From: Shewanella benthica
GTDB lineage: Bacteria > Pseudomonadota > Gammaproteobacteria > Enterobacterales > Shewanellaceae
DNA length: 64,000 nucleotides
Direction of reading: 5' to 3'
Assembly (NCBI GenBank): GCA_023284085.1
Contig: JAKVHY010000002.1
Span: 124,001-188,000 of the forward strand
The notes under the pieces were generated by a model. It had not been told where the DNA came from, ran no database searches, and saw only the letters and a list, made by a program, of their open reading frames with translations. Of this stretch, positions 9,016 to 19,384 are shown piece by piece. The position numbers were made by a program, and so were the translations under genes. Positions within the stretch are counted from its first letter, which is position 1. Each line of letters starts with the position of its first letter.

Positions 9016-10031
9016 TGTTTGTCCTCAAATGCGGGTATTAAAGTAGTAGCCACCCAAGCGCTAAAGTCCTCTAGCTCAGGATAACGTGCCGAAATGTCCC
9101 CGATATAAGTCAGTGTCATGGGAATGTCAGCCATGTAGGCAGGCTTGGCATCTCTATAGTTCAAACGGGCAAAGATACCTGCCGCCTTAATATGCCTCTG
9201 TATCCCCATCAGGTCGAACCATCTGCGGTATGTCTCTAAGGTTACCGAACTGTCGACTAAACCGGCTTGTTGCTGATTAGCATAGTGCTTTTCCATTAAG
9301 CCCTCTACCAGCGCATCGGGCCAACGAATATAACAATCGCGTAATAGTGACACGGCATCATATGTCACCGGACCTATAACGGCATCTTGAAAATCAATCA
9401 CACTCAGCTGCTCAATGCCAAATTCATCGGCAGTAAGCATCAAATTGCGGCTGTGATAATCTCTATGCATACCCACTTTCGGCTGTTCATCGGCGTTTGC
9501 CACTAACAAACCAAAGGCCTGCTCAAGCATCTTTCGGGTATCTGTATCGATAACTAACTTCAGATGATGTTTTATCAACCAATCGGTAAAAATATCTAAC
9601 TCTCTGTGAACGAAGTCTGAATCATACAAGGGTAAGCCTACTTCAGCGTTTTCCTTGAAGGCAGCAAACTTATCTAAAAGCGTTAATGCACGAGAGTAAT
9701 ATGCTGCGACACTGGTATCGTTTAACCGAGAAATAAGCTGAACATCCCCTAAATCACTCAGGAGAAGAAAACCACCTTCAATATTTGATTCAATAACTTG
9801 GGGAACATTAATGCCAAGATCGCCATAGGCTTTGGCTAACTTTATAAATGGAGTCACAGGGATAAGCTCAGGTGGCGAATCCATTATTATGTAACTCTTC
9901 TCATCATGAAACACCCTAAAGTAGCGCCTAAAACTCGCATCTCCGGAGATAAGAGATGGGTGTAATTGCGTCGCAAAAACTTGGTTTAGCCATGTATTTA
10001 ACTGAAGAAATCTAAGATCTGACAAGGGCAC
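9012..10031 (-). CDS. amgK: Anomeric MurNAc/GlcNAc kinase AmgK
   Basis: 339-aa aminoglycoside-phosphotransferase-fold kinase. Catalytic-loop pattern MHRDYHSRNLM (about residue 193) and the following metal-binding IDFQDAVIGP are clear. AmgK phosphorylates the anomeric carbon of N-acetylmuramic acid, giving MurNAc-1-P for MurU. The chosen start is GTG at 10031 (reads MPLSDLRF); an ATG five bases upstream is out of frame. It is divergent from lptD with about 150 bases between. Confidence 0.9.
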   Translation of the reverse strand: MPLSDLRFLQLNTWLNQVFATQLHPSLISGDASFRRYFRVFHDEKSYIIMDSPPELIPVTPFIKLAKAYGDLGINVPQVIESNIEGGFLLLSDLGDVQLISRLNDTSVAAYYSRALTLLDKFAAFKENAEVGLPLYDSDFVHRELDIFTDWLIKHHLKLVIDTDTRKMLEQAFGLLVANADEQPKVGMHRDYHSRNLMLTADEFGIEQLSVIDFQDAVIGPVTYDAVSLLRDCYIRWPDALVEGLMEKHYANQQQAGLVDSSVTLETYRRWFDLMGIQRHIKAAGIFARLNYRDAKPAYMADIPMTLTYIGDISARYPELEDFSAWVATTLIPAFEDKQ

Positions 10032-10184
10032 CTCATGGCTCTTACGTAAAAATTGCTTTATTATAAAGCAAAATGGAATTAGCTAAAAAGCTCATTGTTG
10101 ATATTTAGCTGAGTTGCCTGGTAAAAGTGCAACTTTTCTCACCAATATTTGTCCAGACTAAGAAATCATAATAAACGACTTAAG

Positions 10185-12509
10185 ATGCATATCCGATATT
10201 TTTTGGCATTAAGCCTACTTCCCCAATTAGTCTTGGCTGAAGAAAACACCTCCGAGCCCGATGCCAGCATACAATGTCTGGTAGAGCCTCCTGTGCCTAG
10301 AATGGCCAACTTAGATCCCAACGCCTCCGAATTAGCGCTGCAAGAGATACGCATAGTCTCAGATCGCTCGGAAGCTCAGATGGGTAAGCAAGCCAAATTT
10401 AATGGCAATGTCTCATTCAGCCAAGGCGGCCGTCATATAGCCGCAGATGAGGCCATACTCGATCAAGAGAGTGAGCGTCTGGATGCAAATGGAAATTTAG
10501 TCTTCCAAGATCAGATGTTCACCATCACGGCTGATTCACTTGTGGCTCAGATGCGAGATAATAGTGCAGTCCTTACCGGTGCCCAGTACTGGCTTCATGG
10601 TCAACAGATCCACGGTGATGCCGAAAAGCTCGAAATAACGCCCGATAACAACTTGCACCTCACGAAGACAAATTTCACCACCTGTCCTCCGGGAGACTCT
10701 TCCTGGCTGCTCGAAGCCGAAACAATCAAGATCGACAGTAAAGAAGAGTGGGGGGAGCTTTGGAATGCCAAGCTAAAAATTGCTGGTGTACCTGTACTTT
10801 ATATCCCTTACATGACGATCCCGGTATCGGATAAACGTAAATCCGGTTTTCTTTTTCCGACATTTAGCACCAGCACCACTAATGGTGTCGAGGTTGCGAC
10901 GCCCTATTATTGGAACATAGCCCCCGAATACGATCTGACTTTTACGCCTCATTACATGTCGGCTCGAGGCCTGTTTCTAAAGACTGACTTCAGATATTTA
11001 GCCGGTGATTCACAGCAAGGCCAGATCAATGTCGAATATTTGGGCAACGATAACATGTTGAGCAACAACGCAGATCGTTATCTCTATCATTGGCAGCACA
11101 AGGGCGCGATCAACGAAAATTGGCGAGTATTAGCCAATTTCACCCAAGTTTCCGATAACAACTATTTCAACGACATGAATTCGGATATCCAATCTGCAAC
11201 CGATAACCAGCTGTCGCGCGTAGGTGAGATCAGCTATTTCGAAAGAAATTGGGACTTTAGCGCCAGAGTACAGGACATCAAGGTATTGGGAGAAGATGAG
11301 ATCCCGTATCAGGTCATGCCGCAATTGAACTTTAACTATCGAGCACCATCACTCTGGAATGGCTTAGATTTTGATTTGATGAGTGAAGTTACCAACTTCA
11401 AGCACCAAGAAAATGAATTTTCCACCGCCACTCGTCTCCATATTGAACCGAGTATTTCATTGCCAATCCAGGGGCCTGCGGGATCAATCACCAGTGAAGT
11501 CAAATTACTGCAAACCTATTATTGGCAAGATAACCGAGGCAATCCCCAAAACGATGAGCTAGACGATCGGGTCACTCGGTCTCTGCCTCAGGTACGTATC
11601 CATGGTCAGGTGAACTTTGAGCGTTTTACAGATTATTTCAATGAAAATTATCGCCAAACCTTAGAGCCACAGTTCCAATACCTCTACGTGAGTTATGAAG
11701 ATCAATCTAATATCGGCATCTATGATACTGCGCAACTGCAGGAAGATTATTACGGCCTGTTTAGAGAGAGACGTTTCTCTGGCCTAGATAGAATCGCCGA
11801 TGCGAACCAGATGACCTTAGGTTTAACCACTCGTTTATTTGACGAACATAATGTGGAGAAATTTAAATTTAGTCTGGGACAAATATTCTACTTTCAAGAT
11901 AGCCGCGTCGGTATCAATGAACCGGGAATGTCGACTCAAACCTTCACCCAGGAAAATACCTCTAACTCAGTTTTAGCGGCAGAATTGAGTACTCAGCTTT
12001 ACAAAGACTGGTATATGAGCGGTGCAATTCAGTATGATACTAAGCAGAGTGAAAACAAGAAGAGTGAAGTTAGCTTAGATTTTCGTCCCGGGGCGAACAA
12101 GTTACTGCAACTGAGTTATCGCTATGTGCCGGATCTGCTCAATACCAACACCAATGAGTCTGTCGACATCTCTCAGGCTGGCATGCGAGGTGCTTGGCCT
12201 GTGAGTGATAATCTATATTTGGTAGGAAACTGGTATTATGATCTCAATGAGAGCCGTAATGTAGAGACATACGCTGGCTTCCAATATGAATCCTGTTGTT
12301 GGGCTCTACGTCTAAGTTATCATTACCGCATCAAGACCAATTATGAAGATGATTTTAACCCACTTGTGGATGACAGGGAGCTATTTGAGACAGGAGTTTA
12401 CCTTAACTTCGTGATAAAGGGACTCGGTGGTTCCGGCCCATTGGGTGTGACAGATATGCTAGATGATGGATTGTTTAACTATAGAAAACCTTTATACCTT
12501 AAAAACTAG
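10185..12509 (+). CDS. lptD: LPS-assembly outer-membrane protein LptD
   Basis: 774-aa outer-membrane barrel that inserts lipopolysaccharide into the outer leaflet with LptE. I start at ATG 10185 because it opens a proper signal peptide (MHIRYFLALSLLPQLVLA); a TTG at 10149 would add 12 charged residues. An N-terminal beta-taco (OstA-like) domain (about 50-190) precedes the large barrel. The four cysteines of the LptD disulfide network are present: one just after the signal peptide (SIQCLV), one in TNFTTCPPG and the adjacent pair in ESCCWAL. It leads the surA-pdxA-rsmA-apaGH cluster. Confidence 0.95.
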   Translation: MHIRYFLALSLLPQLVLAEENTSEPDASIQCLVEPPVPRMANLDPNASELALQEIRIVSDRSEAQMGKQAKFNGNVSFSQGGRHIAADEAILDQESERLDANGNLVFQDQMFTITADSLVAQMRDNSAVLTGAQYWLHGQQIHGDAEKLEITPDNNLHLTKTNFTTCPPGDSSWLLEAETIKIDSKEEWGELWNAKLKIAGVPVLYIPYMTIPVSDKRKSGFLFPTFSTSTTNGVEVATPYYWNIAPEYDLTFTPHYMSARGLFLKTDFRYLAGDSQQGQINVEYLGNDNMLSNNADRYLYHWQHKGAINENWRVLANFTQVSDNNYFNDMNSDIQSATDNQLSRVGEISYFERNWDFSARVQDIKVLGEDEIPYQVMPQLNFNYRAPSLWNGLDFDLMSEVTNFKHQENEFSTATRLHIEPSISLPIQGPAGSITSEVKLLQTYYWQDNRGNPQNDELDDRVTRSLPQVRIHGQVNFERFTDYFNENYRQTLEPQFQYLYVSYEDQSNIGIYDTAQLQEDYYGLFRERRFSGLDRIADANQMTLGLTTRLFDEHNVEKFKFSLGQIFYFQDSRVGINEPGMSTQTFTQENTSNSVLAAELSTQLYKDWYMSGAIQYDTKQSENKKSEVSLDFRPGANKLLQLSYRYVPDLLNTNTNESVDISQAGMRGAWPVSDNLYLVGNWYYDLNESRNVETYAGFQYESCCWALRLSYHYRIKTNYEDDFNPLVDDRELFETGVYLNFVIKGLGGSGPLGVTDMLDDGLFNYRKPLYLKN

Positions 12510-12634
12510 TTAAACAATTAAATTGATATTGTTATGAACCATGAGAAAGACTTATAGTCCAATCATGAAATAGATTTTCTAGTCAGCACTAATTTACGTT
12601 GCAGCTGATATTAATATGCCAAGGATTTTTGTGG

Positions 12635-13939
12635 ATGAAACCCTGTAAACATTTGATTATTGCGATTCTGAGCTTGGCTATGAGCCACATGGCTCTAGCT
12701 GAAAACACGACATTAGACCGGGTATCGGTGCAGATAAATGAAGGCATCGTCCTGGAGAGTGAAATCACCAACATGGTGAAAACGGTTAAGGCCAATGCCA
12801 CTGCGGCGGGTCAATCTCTACCTTCGGATCAAGCTTTACGCACCCAAGTTATCGAGCGTTTAATCATGACACGCCTACAGATGCAGATGGCCGATAGGAT
12901 AGGCCTTCACATCGGTGACCTTCAACTGGACCAGACCATAGGTAATATCGCCAAGGAGCAAAAGCTCACCGTCGAACAGATGAAAACAAAAATTAGCAGC
13001 GAAGGCATGAGTTGGGGTCAATATCGTGAGCAATTAAGGGAAGAGATCACCTTAGGTGAAATTCAGCGCATTCAAGTACAGCGCCGCATTCAGGTGTCAC
13101 CACAAGAGATCAACAACCTGGTTACCATGATAGAAGAGCAAGGACTGAAACAGATTGAATTCCAAATTGGCCATATTCTGATTGAGATCCCTAATAATCC
13201 CACTAGTGAGCAACTGGAAAAAGCGAGTAAGCGTGCCAATACAGTATTGGAGCGTGTTGAAGATGGTGGAGATTTTCGCCGTACGGCTATCGCCGCTTCT
13301 GCCGGCCCTAAAGCTCTCGAGGGAGGGATCTGGGACTATATGAACATCAACGAGATGCCGACTCTTTTCGCTGAAGTGTTATCCGACGCTAAAAAAGACG
13401 ATATAATAGGCCCTATCAGAAGTGGGGCAGGCTTCCATATCATCAAGGTGATGGACGCTCGAGGCCTACAGACCAAAGAGGTTGATGAAGTTCGCTCTCG
13501 TCACATCTTAGTCAAGCCCTCGCCTATTCTTTCAGAAGAACGGGCTAAGGCCATGCTAGATAAATTTGTTAAGCAGATCCGTGCAGGTGATGCCGACTTT
13601 TCAGCCCTTGCTCGCCAGTATTCGGAAGACCCGGGTTCTGCGACCAAAGGCGGTGAGCTAGGTTGGGCCGATCCGACCGTTTATGTTCCTGCATTTTCTC
13701 AGGTGCTAAATGAACTTAAGGTCAATGAGATCAGTGAGCCCTTCCGCTCTAGCCATGGCTGGCACATCGTCCAGTTAGAAGAGCGTCGTACAACAGATGC
13801 AACGGATAAATTTAATACCAACAAAGCACATCAACTTATCTTCCGTCGTAAATTTAACGAAGAATTACAGACTTGGTTAGACGAGATGAGAGCAGAAGCT
13901 TATATCGAAGTTTTTGAAGCTGATTTCAATAGAGGTTAA
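12635..13939 (+). CDS. surA: Periplasmic chaperone and peptidyl-prolyl isomerase SurA
   Basis: 434-aa periplasmic chaperone for outer-membrane proteins such as LptD. Start at 12635 gives a signal peptide ([22 protein letters not shown]) with AAGGA 8-12 bases upstream; an ATG at 12599 adds 12 residues before it. An N-terminal SurA domain comes first, then two parvulin domains (about 170-275, with QIGHILI, and about 285-385, with SRHILVKPS and [15 protein letters not shown]), then a C-terminal helix. All the parts of E. coli SurA (428 aa) are present. It lies 125 bases after lptD and 5 bases before pdxA. Confidence 0.95.
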   Translation: MKPCKHLIIAILSLAMSHMALAENTTLDRVSVQINEGIVLESEITNMVKTVKANATAAGQSLPSDQALRTQVIERLIMTRLQMQMADRIGLHIGDLQLDQTIGNIAKEQKLTVEQMKTKISSEGMSWGQYREQLREEITLGEIQRIQVQRRIQVSPQEINNLVTMIEEQGLKQIEFQIGHILIEIPNNPTSEQLEKASKRANTVLERVEDGGDFRRTAIAASAGPKALEGGIWDYMNINEMPTLFAEVLSDAKKDDIIGPIRSGAGFHIIKVMDARGLQTKEVDEVRSRHILVKPSPILSEERAKAMLDKFVKQIRAGDADFSALARQYSEDPGSATKGGELGWADPTVYVPAFSQVLNELKVNEISEPFRSSHGWHIVQLEERRTTDATDKFNTNKAHQLIFRRKFNEELQTWLDEMRAEAYIEVFEADFNRG

Positions 13940-13944
13940 ACGTA

Positions 13945-14931
13945 TTGACGACTAAACGTATTGCCATAACTGCGGGTGAACCCGCAGGTATTGGTCCAGA
14001 TTTAGTTATTCAACTAGCTCAGCAGGCTTGGCCTGCTGAGCTAGTTGTTTGTGCTGATCCTGATTTATTAATATCGAGAGCCAAGAATCTCGGCCTGCCA
14101 CTTCAACTGCGGCCCTATCAGCCAAACCAGGCGCCCAAGGCGCAAGAAGTCGGCACCTTGACTATCGTGCCATTCTCCCTAGCTGTTGCCAGTGAATGTG
14201 GCAAACTCGACGATCAAAATAGCGCTTATGTCATCGATACATTACGCTATGCTGGTGAGAAAAATATGAATGGCGAGTTCGACGCCGTGGTGACGGGTCC
14301 CGTGCATAAAGGGATCATTAACCAGGCAGGGATCCCATTCAGCGGCCATACCGAGTTTTTTGCTAATCAAGCAAATTGTCAGGATGTGGTCATGATGTTA
14401 TCGGCTCCGGGTTTGCATGTGGCACTAGTGACTACGCATATCCCCTTGGCCTACGTCTCTAAAGCGATCACTCGTGACCGCCTGCACCAGATAATAAAAA
14501 TATTGCATACAGATCTCATCGATAAGTTTGCAATAGAGCAACCCAAGATATATGTATGTGGACTCAATCCCCATGCAGGAGAAGATGGTCATCTGGGCCG
14601 TGAAGAACTCGATACAATCATCCCGGCACTCGAAGAGTTACGTGAGCTAGGAATAAGTATCGTAGGTCCGCTGCCTGCAGACACCATTTTCCAACCTAAG
14701 TATCTCGAAGATGCAGATGTGATACTCGCCATGTATCACGATCAAGGCCTTCCGGTACTTAAATCTCAGGGGTTTGGTAGTTCGGTCAACATTACCTTAG
14801 GACTCCCCTACATTCGTACCTCCGTCGACCATGGCACAGCGCTAGATCTTGCCGGAACGGGTACTGCAGACATAGGAAGCTTCGTCTGCGCACTAAACAA
14901 AGCCATAGATTTGGCAGTAAAAGCTGGATAA
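13945..14931 (+). CDS. pdxA: 4-hydroxythreonine-4-phosphate dehydrogenase PdxA
   Basis: 328-aa enzyme of the DXP-dependent pyridoxal-phosphate pathway. The start is TTG (13945), reading [19 protein letters not shown], the usual PdxA N-terminus. Metal ligands are in FSGHTEFF, the NPHAGEDG region and [11 protein letters not shown]. It begins five bases after surA and is followed by rsmA after 11 bases, so it is within an operon. Odd feature: bases 14011-14047 of its coding sequence form a perfect long inverted repeat (separate entry). Otherwise complete and of normal length. Confidence 0.95.
   Translation: MTTKRIAITAGEPAGIGPDLVIQLAQQAWPAELVVCADPDLLISRAKNLGLPLQLRPYQPNQAPKAQEVGTLTIVPFSLAVASECGKLDDQNSAYVIDTLRYAGEKNMNGEFDAVVTGPVHKGIINQAGIPFSGHTEFFANQANCQDVVMMLSAPGLHVALVTTHIPLAYVSKAITRDRLHQIIKILHTDLIDKFAIEQPKIYVCGLNPHAGEDGHLGREELDTIIPALEELRELGISIVGPLPADTIFQPKYLEDADVILAMYHDQGLPVLKSQGFGSSVNITLGLPYIRTSVDHGTALDLAGTGTADIGSFVCALNKAIDLAVKAG
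14011..14047 (+). repeat. Perfect inverted repeat inside pdxA
   Basis: Arms CAACTAGCTCAGCAGG (14011-14026) and CCTGCTGAGCTAGTTG (14032-14047) are exact reverse complements around the 5-base loop CTTGG. It codes for the stretch [12 protein letters not shown] near residue 23-34 of PdxA. No T run follows, so it is not an ordinary terminator. In the mRNA it would form a very stable stem about 65 bases after the start codon. Confidence 0.95.
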
Positions 14932-14942
14932 TAGAATAGCAG

Positions 14943-15761
14943 ATGAGTAATAGAGTACATTTAGGCCATACAGCCAAAAAACGTTTCGGGCAGAACTTCC
15001 TGACAGATCATAACGTCATTAATCGTATTGTCGGCGCTATAGCACCTGACAATGATCATGTCATGGTCGAAATCGGCCCGGGTCTCGGTGCGCTAACTGA
15101 GCCCGTTGCCGAATCCATAGATAAGTTGACTGTGGTTGAGCTAGATAGAGATCTGGTTGCTAGGCTACAAGAGCACCCGACCCTGAAACATAAATTAGAA
15201 ATCCATCAGGGAGATGCCCTAAATTTTGATTTCAGCCAACTGATAGAAGAAGGCAAGGAACTTAAAGTTTTTGGCAACTTGCCTTATAACATCTCTACTC
15301 CCTTGATGTTTCATCTGTTCGAATTTGCCGAACACATCAAGAACATGCATTTTATGCTGCAAAAAGAGGTCGTATTAAGACTGTCTGCCTGTCCTGGTAC
15401 TAAGGCCTATGGTCGCTTGACCGTGATGGCTCAGTATCATTGCCAGGTTATGCCTGTACTCGAAGTCCCACCTGAGAGCTTTACGCCAGCGCCTAAGGTT
15501 GATTCTGCCGTGGTGCGATTAGTGCCTTACAAACAGAAACCTTGGCCATGTAAAGATGTCGAATTTCTTAGGCGCATGACAACGACGGCTTTCAGCATGC
15601 GTCGCAAGACCTTACGTAACAATTTAAAGCATATGATTTCTGATGAAGAGTTCTTGAGTCTCAACATAGATTCATCATTGAGACCCGAACAGATAACTGT
15701 TGAACAATACGTTTCCATGGCGAACATGCTCTTAAACAAGAAAGCTGGAGAGCAAACTTAA
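14943..15761 (+). CDS. rsmA: 16S rRNA dimethyladenosine transferase RsmA (KsgA)
   Basis: 272-aa methyltransferase that dimethylates two adjacent adenosines near the 3' end of 16S rRNA, a late 30S maturation step. The sequence starts [12 protein letters not shown], has the SAM motif [10 protein letters not shown] and the catalytic NLPYN motif ([10 protein letters not shown]), and a C-terminal RNA-binding helical domain. It lies 11 bases after pdxA, and a strong terminator follows about 60 bases after the stop, so surA-pdxA-rsmA probably ends here for most transcripts. Confidence 0.96.
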   Translation: MSNRVHLGHTAKKRFGQNFLTDHNVINRIVGAIAPDNDHVMVEIGPGLGALTEPVAESIDKLTVVELDRDLVARLQEHPTLKHKLEIHQGDALNFDFSQLIEEGKELKVFGNLPYNISTPLMFHLFEFAEHIKNMHFMLQKEVVLRLSACPGTKAYGRLTVMAQYHCQVMPVLEVPPESFTPAPKVDSAVVRLVPYKQKPWPCKDVEFLRRMTTTAFSMRRKTLRNNLKHMISDEEFLSLNIDSSLRPEQITVEQYVSMANMLLNKKAGEQT

Positions 15762-15819
15762 TTCATTCTCTCCGGACTCTCGATTGCGAATGAACACAAG
15801 AATACATAGAAATAGAATA

Positions 15820-15842
15820 GGAGGGCTTGCCCTCCTTTTTTT
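15820..15842 (+). terminator. Rho-independent terminator after rsmA
   Basis: Stem GGAGGGC / GCCCTCC (15820-15826, 15829-15835) with a 2-base loop, then seven T. It sits between rsmA and apaG and probably separates the pdxA-rsmA transcript from apaGH, at least partly. Confidence 0.9.
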
Positions 15843-15859
15843 GTCATTAAAGGTAACTT

Positions 15860-16240
15860 ATGTCTGAGCTCGGGTCGACCATCAAGGTTGAAGTCACAAC
15901 TGAATATATTGAAGAGCAATCATCTCCCAAAGAGGAGAGATACCTTTTTAGATATACCATCACCATCATCAACCAGGGACAAGCTGCGGTCACATTGGAA
16001 AGTCGCCATTGGCGTATAACCGATGCAAATGACCATAAGAGTGAAGTCCAAGGTGCCGGTGTCGTTGGTGAAACCCCGAGAATAGAGCCTGACACCGCAT
16101 ACCAATATACCAGTGGTACTGTGCTGGAGACACCGCTAGGTGTCATGCAAGGCACCTATACCATGGTGACCGATGAAGGTGAGCAATTCCAAGCGACAAT
16201 TCATCCATTTAGATTATCCGTTCCAGGTTTACTTCACTAA
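15860..16240 (+). CDS. apaG: ApaG domain protein (Co2+/Mg2+ efflux-associated)
   Basis: 126-aa protein that is a single ApaG domain, an immunoglobulin-like beta sandwich: YTITIINQGQAAVTLESRHW, then the glycine-rich GAGVVGETPRI loop and the conserved LETPLGVMQGTY. Normal length is about 125 aa. Role in bacteria is unclear (older work linked apaG to cobalt resistance). It lies 18 bases after the rsmA terminator, and apaH begins 19 bases after its stop, so the two are cotranscribed. Confidence 0.95.
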   Translation: MSELGSTIKVEVTTEYIEEQSSPKEERYLFRYTITIINQGQAAVTLESRHWRITDANDHKSEVQGAGVVGETPRIEPDTAYQYTSGTVLETPLGVMQGTYTMVTDEGEQFQATIHPFRLSVPGLLH

Positions 16241-16259
16241 TTTAAAGGCGCTGTATTAG

Positions 16260-17084
16260 ATGGCTAACTACTTTGTCGGGGATATTCAGGGTTGTTTTGC
16301 AGAGCTGGAGTTAGTGCTAGCCAAAGTTGACTTCAACCCTTCCAGAGATGTGCTGTGGGCCGTCGGCGATCTCATTGCCAGAGGACCGGGTTCACTTCCC
16401 ACCCTAAGATACTTCAAGCACCTTGATGGTTCCGCTAAGGTAGTATTGGGCAACCACGATCTCCACCTGATGGCGGTTGCGGCAAAAATTAAACGTGTAA
16501 ACCCCAAAGACCAGCTCGAAGCACTCCTGGAAGCGGCCGATTTAGGCTCATTGATTGGCTGGCTAAGGTTACAGCCATTAGTGCAGGAGCTCCCCGAGCA
16601 TAATATCGTGATGAGTCATGCGGGCGTCCCTCCCCAATGGGATATTCAGACCCTAAGAAGCCAGGCTCAACACGTCAGTAATGCCTTAACTGCCCAAGAT
16701 TATATTCCAGCCTTGATCGAAAAAATGTACACCAGAGACGCTAATGCCTGGGACCCTAATGCCTCAGAGTTACAACAAAACATATATTGTATCAATGCCC
16801 TGACTCGCATGCGTTTTCTACACCTTGATGCTAGCCTGGATTTCGATTGTAAGCTATCTCCCAGTGAATGCTCCGATCCCAGCCTGACACCTTGGTTTAA
16901 CTGTGATGGGTTAATCAAGCAGACGCACACCTTAGTCTTCGGCCATTGGGCCGCCGTGATGGGTAAAGTGGAAAGCGCTAACATTTATGCTCTGGATACG
17001 GGCTGTTGCTGGGGGGAGCATCTGACGTTATGGCATCTGGAGTCAGATCAAATAATTACCCAAAATAAGTTAAAAAAGAGTTAA
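16260..17084 (+). CDS. apaH: Symmetrical bis(5'-nucleosyl)-tetraphosphatase ApaH
   Basis: 274-aa calcineurin-like phosphoesterase that splits Ap4A into two ADP. The metal-binding motifs are in order: GDIQGC near the N-terminus, GDLIARGP (about 36), GNHDLHL (about 63), SHAGVPP (about 120) and the late His in FGHWAAV. Length matches E. coli ApaH (280 aa). It is second in the apaGH pair. No clear terminator follows before the chemoreceptor gene 135 bases on. Confidence 0.95.
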   Translation: MANYFVGDIQGCFAELELVLAKVDFNPSRDVLWAVGDLIARGPGSLPTLRYFKHLDGSAKVVLGNHDLHLMAVAAKIKRVNPKDQLEALLEAADLGSLIGWLRLQPLVQELPEHNIVMSHAGVPPQWDIQTLRSQAQHVSNALTAQDYIPALIEKMYTRDANAWDPNASELQQNIYCINALTRMRFLHLDASLDFDCKLSPSECSDPSLTPWFNCDGLIKQTHTLVFGHWAAVMGKVESANIYALDTGCCWGEHLTLWHLESDQIITQNKLKKS

Positions 17085-17219
17085 ACTAGCCGATAAGTTG
17101 GCCGATATAACAAGAATGAAAACACTTATCTTCTGCCAACCCTTGATGTTAAAGACCTTTTTATTAGGGGATAGTAACTTAATTGTTACAAGAAAATATA
17201 ATAATAATCGGAGTACCCT

Positions 17220-19247
17220 ATGAAAATGAATGTCGCTACCCGAGTCATCGGCGGGTTTAGTATCGTCACCCTGTTACTCATCGCTTTAGGTGGAGCTTCT
17301 TTATTCACCAATAGTAAACTCAAAACAAGTACTCTGGTACTACAAGAGCTCAGCCTGCCGGCACTCGAATCCAGTGGCCACCTTACAGAGAGCCTTTCTC
17401 TACAAGAAACACAGCTCCTAACCGCTTACCACAGTAACAATTCGAGTCAAATTCCGGCTATCGAAGCCAAGTTTTCAAAATATCGTCAAACATTTGTCAA
17501 CGAATTAGATACGCTATCTAACATCGTCAGTTCACATAAACAGGCTGACTTTACTCGGGTTATCTCAAATTTGCGTCAAAGCTATCTTAGCTTTGAATCC
17601 GATGCCGACAAGATGATCCAAACCAAAGAGAGTACGCTGGTCAGCCAAGAGGAATTAGCCTCTAAATTAGAAATACTCGAAGAAATGGCCGACGATACAG
17701 CCTCTCTTTTACTGGACCTTATCGATCTTGAAATAAGTGAAGATCCCGTTGAGCAGCTAATTGCTGCGACAGCTGGAGATATTGATAATAGCTTAAGTGG
17801 CATTATCAGTACCAGTTTTGACTTGGTGAATAGCCGTAGTAAGCAACAGCACGAAACCATCACCGGTGAATTAGACTACTACATAAGAAATATTAGCTAT
17901 AAGCTTGAGTATATCCAGACTAACTGGAAGGATGACATTGAGGCAGGGTTACTTACCGATATCAATAATGAAGCAAAACGAGTCTTCTCAATGCTTGAAG
18001 GCAAAGACTCAATTCAGACCTTAAAGGGACGTCAATTAAACTTTGAGTCTTCTACGAACCAGATGTTAAAACGGGTAGAAGATAACACTCAAAACCTTAA
18101 TCAGAATATGAGAGCCTTAACCGATGCTGTAGAGTCTTTCTCTAAAGAGGTCAGTAGCAAGGCAATCAGTGATATTGACTCTGCCAGCATCAATACTATG
18201 GTCTTGGTCCTCGTTGCAATTTTTGTCTCAATTATTGTCAGTATCGCGGTGATTCGCCCTCTCACCCAATCGCTTGCTAAAGTGAATAATGCACTTACTA
18301 TTCTGGCATCGGGTAATTTGACCCATAAATTAGATGATTCCGGTCACGATGAGTTTGCCGAGCTTTCTAAAAACTGTAATCGCCTGGTGGATAGCTTAAG
18401 AGACCTTATCCAAGGGATCTTGGACCGCTCGAATCAACTTGCAGCCGCCGCAGAAGAAACCTCGGCAATAACGGCCCAAACCACCGCAGGTATCCAGGAG
18501 CAGAAGAGCCAAGTCGATCAGGTTGCCACGGCGACGACTCAGTTAAGTTCGAGTGCCGAGCAGGTGACTAGAAGCGCCGATGATGCGCTAATTCAAATCA
18601 AGCAAGCCGATGACGAAACGCAACATATGCGCGCCATGGCAGATGAAAATAAGCAGACGATCTTAGCTTTAGCCGATGATGTTGCCAAAGCGTCAGTTGT
18701 CATCAATAAGTTGCATTCCGATAGTGCTTCTATTGGTTCGATTCTCGATGTGATTCGTGGCATCGCCGAGCAAACCAACCTATTAGCACTCAATGCAGCC
18801 ATTGAGGCTGCACGTGCAGGTGAGCAGGGACGAGGTTTTGCCGTCGTTGCCGATGAAGTCCGCAACCTGGCATCGAGAACGCAGGACTCGACCCAAGAGA
18901 TCCAGCAGATGATTCAAGTCCTGCAAGAAGGCGCTCAAGAGGCTGTTGCCGTAATGGATCTAGGACGCGCTCAGGCAAATTCCTGTGTAGAGAAAACGGA
19001 ACTGGCTAACCTAGCATTAGAAAGTATCAGTGAAGCCGTTCACAAGGCACATGACTCAGGGACTCATATTGCCAATGCAGCACAAGAGCAGAACTTGGTT
19101 AGCCAACAGGTGTCAGAGAAACTCGAGCATATCGCCTCCATCTCGGAAGAGACGTCGACGGGTGCCGAACAGACGGCTCAGTCTAGTCATCAAGTGGCTC
19201 AACTGGCTGAAGAACTGCAAGCATCGGTAAGAGAGTTTAAGGTTTAA
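17220..19247 (+). CDS. Methyl-accepting chemotaxis protein
   Basis: 675-aa transmembrane chemoreceptor. Membrane helix 1 at about 8-30, a long (about 290 residues) helical periplasmic sensor region without a Cache/PAS pattern I recognise, helix 2 at about 325-347, HAMP (about 348-400) and a cytoplasmic signalling coiled coil. The hairpin tip [20 protein letters not shown] binds CheA/CheW. There is no C-terminal pentapeptide for CheR tethering. It is monocistronic, with GGAGT just before the ATG and a strong terminator 60 bases after the stop. Ligand unknown. Confidence 0.93.
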   Translation: MKMNVATRVIGGFSIVTLLLIALGGASLFTNSKLKTSTLVLQELSLPALESSGHLTESLSLQETQLLTAYHSNNSSQIPAIEAKFSKYRQTFVNELDTLSNIVSSHKQADFTRVISNLRQSYLSFESDADKMIQTKESTLVSQEELASKLEILEEMADDTASLLLDLIDLEISEDPVEQLIAATAGDIDNSLSGIISTSFDLVNSRSKQQHETITGELDYYIRNISYKLEYIQTNWKDDIEAGLLTDINNEAKRVFSMLEGKDSIQTLKGRQLNFESSTNQMLKRVEDNTQNLNQNMRALTDAVESFSKEVSSKAISDIDSASINTMVLVLVAIFVSIIVSIAVIRPLTQSLAKVNNALTILASGNLTHKLDDSGHDEFAELSKNCNRLVDSLRDLIQGILDRSNQLAAAAEETSAITAQTTAGIQEQKSQVDQVATATTQLSSSAEQVTRSADDALIQIKQADDETQHMRAMADENKQTILALADDVAKASVVINKLHSDSASIGSILDVIRGIAEQTNLLALNAAIEAARAGEQGRGFAVVADEVRNLASRTQDSTQEIQQMIQVLQEGAQEAVAVMDLGRAQANSCVEKTELANLALESISEAVHKAHDSGTHIANAAQEQNLVSQQVSEKLEHIASISEETSTGAEQTAQSSHQVAQLAEELQASVREFKV

Positions 19248-19300
19248 GTTCCTAGTTCCTAGTTCCTAGGTTCTAGGTTTTAAGTTTTAAGTTTTAAAAA
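19247..19300 (+). repeat. Short direct-repeat tract after the chemoreceptor gene
   Basis: Immediately after the stop codon the 7-base unit AGTTCCT occurs three times, slides into GGTTCTAGG and then AAGTTTT three times. It looks like replication-slippage DNA. A similar tract is at 63305-63400. Confidence 0.7.
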
Positions 19301-19307
19301 TACCAAT

Positions 19308-19345
19308 AAAAATGCCGGATACTTGAGTATCCGGCATTTTTTTTA
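19308..19345 (+). terminator. Bidirectional Rho-independent terminator
   Basis: Perfect 15-bp stem (AAAAATGCCGGATAC, 19308-19322, with GTATCCGGCATTTTT, 19327-19341) and loop TTGA, with T runs on both strands. It serves the chemoreceptor gene and the convergent DUF3718 gene. Confidence 0.92.
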
Positions 19346-19384
19346 ACTTCTTCTATTTTTTATCAATTCTACAATGAGAACTAA

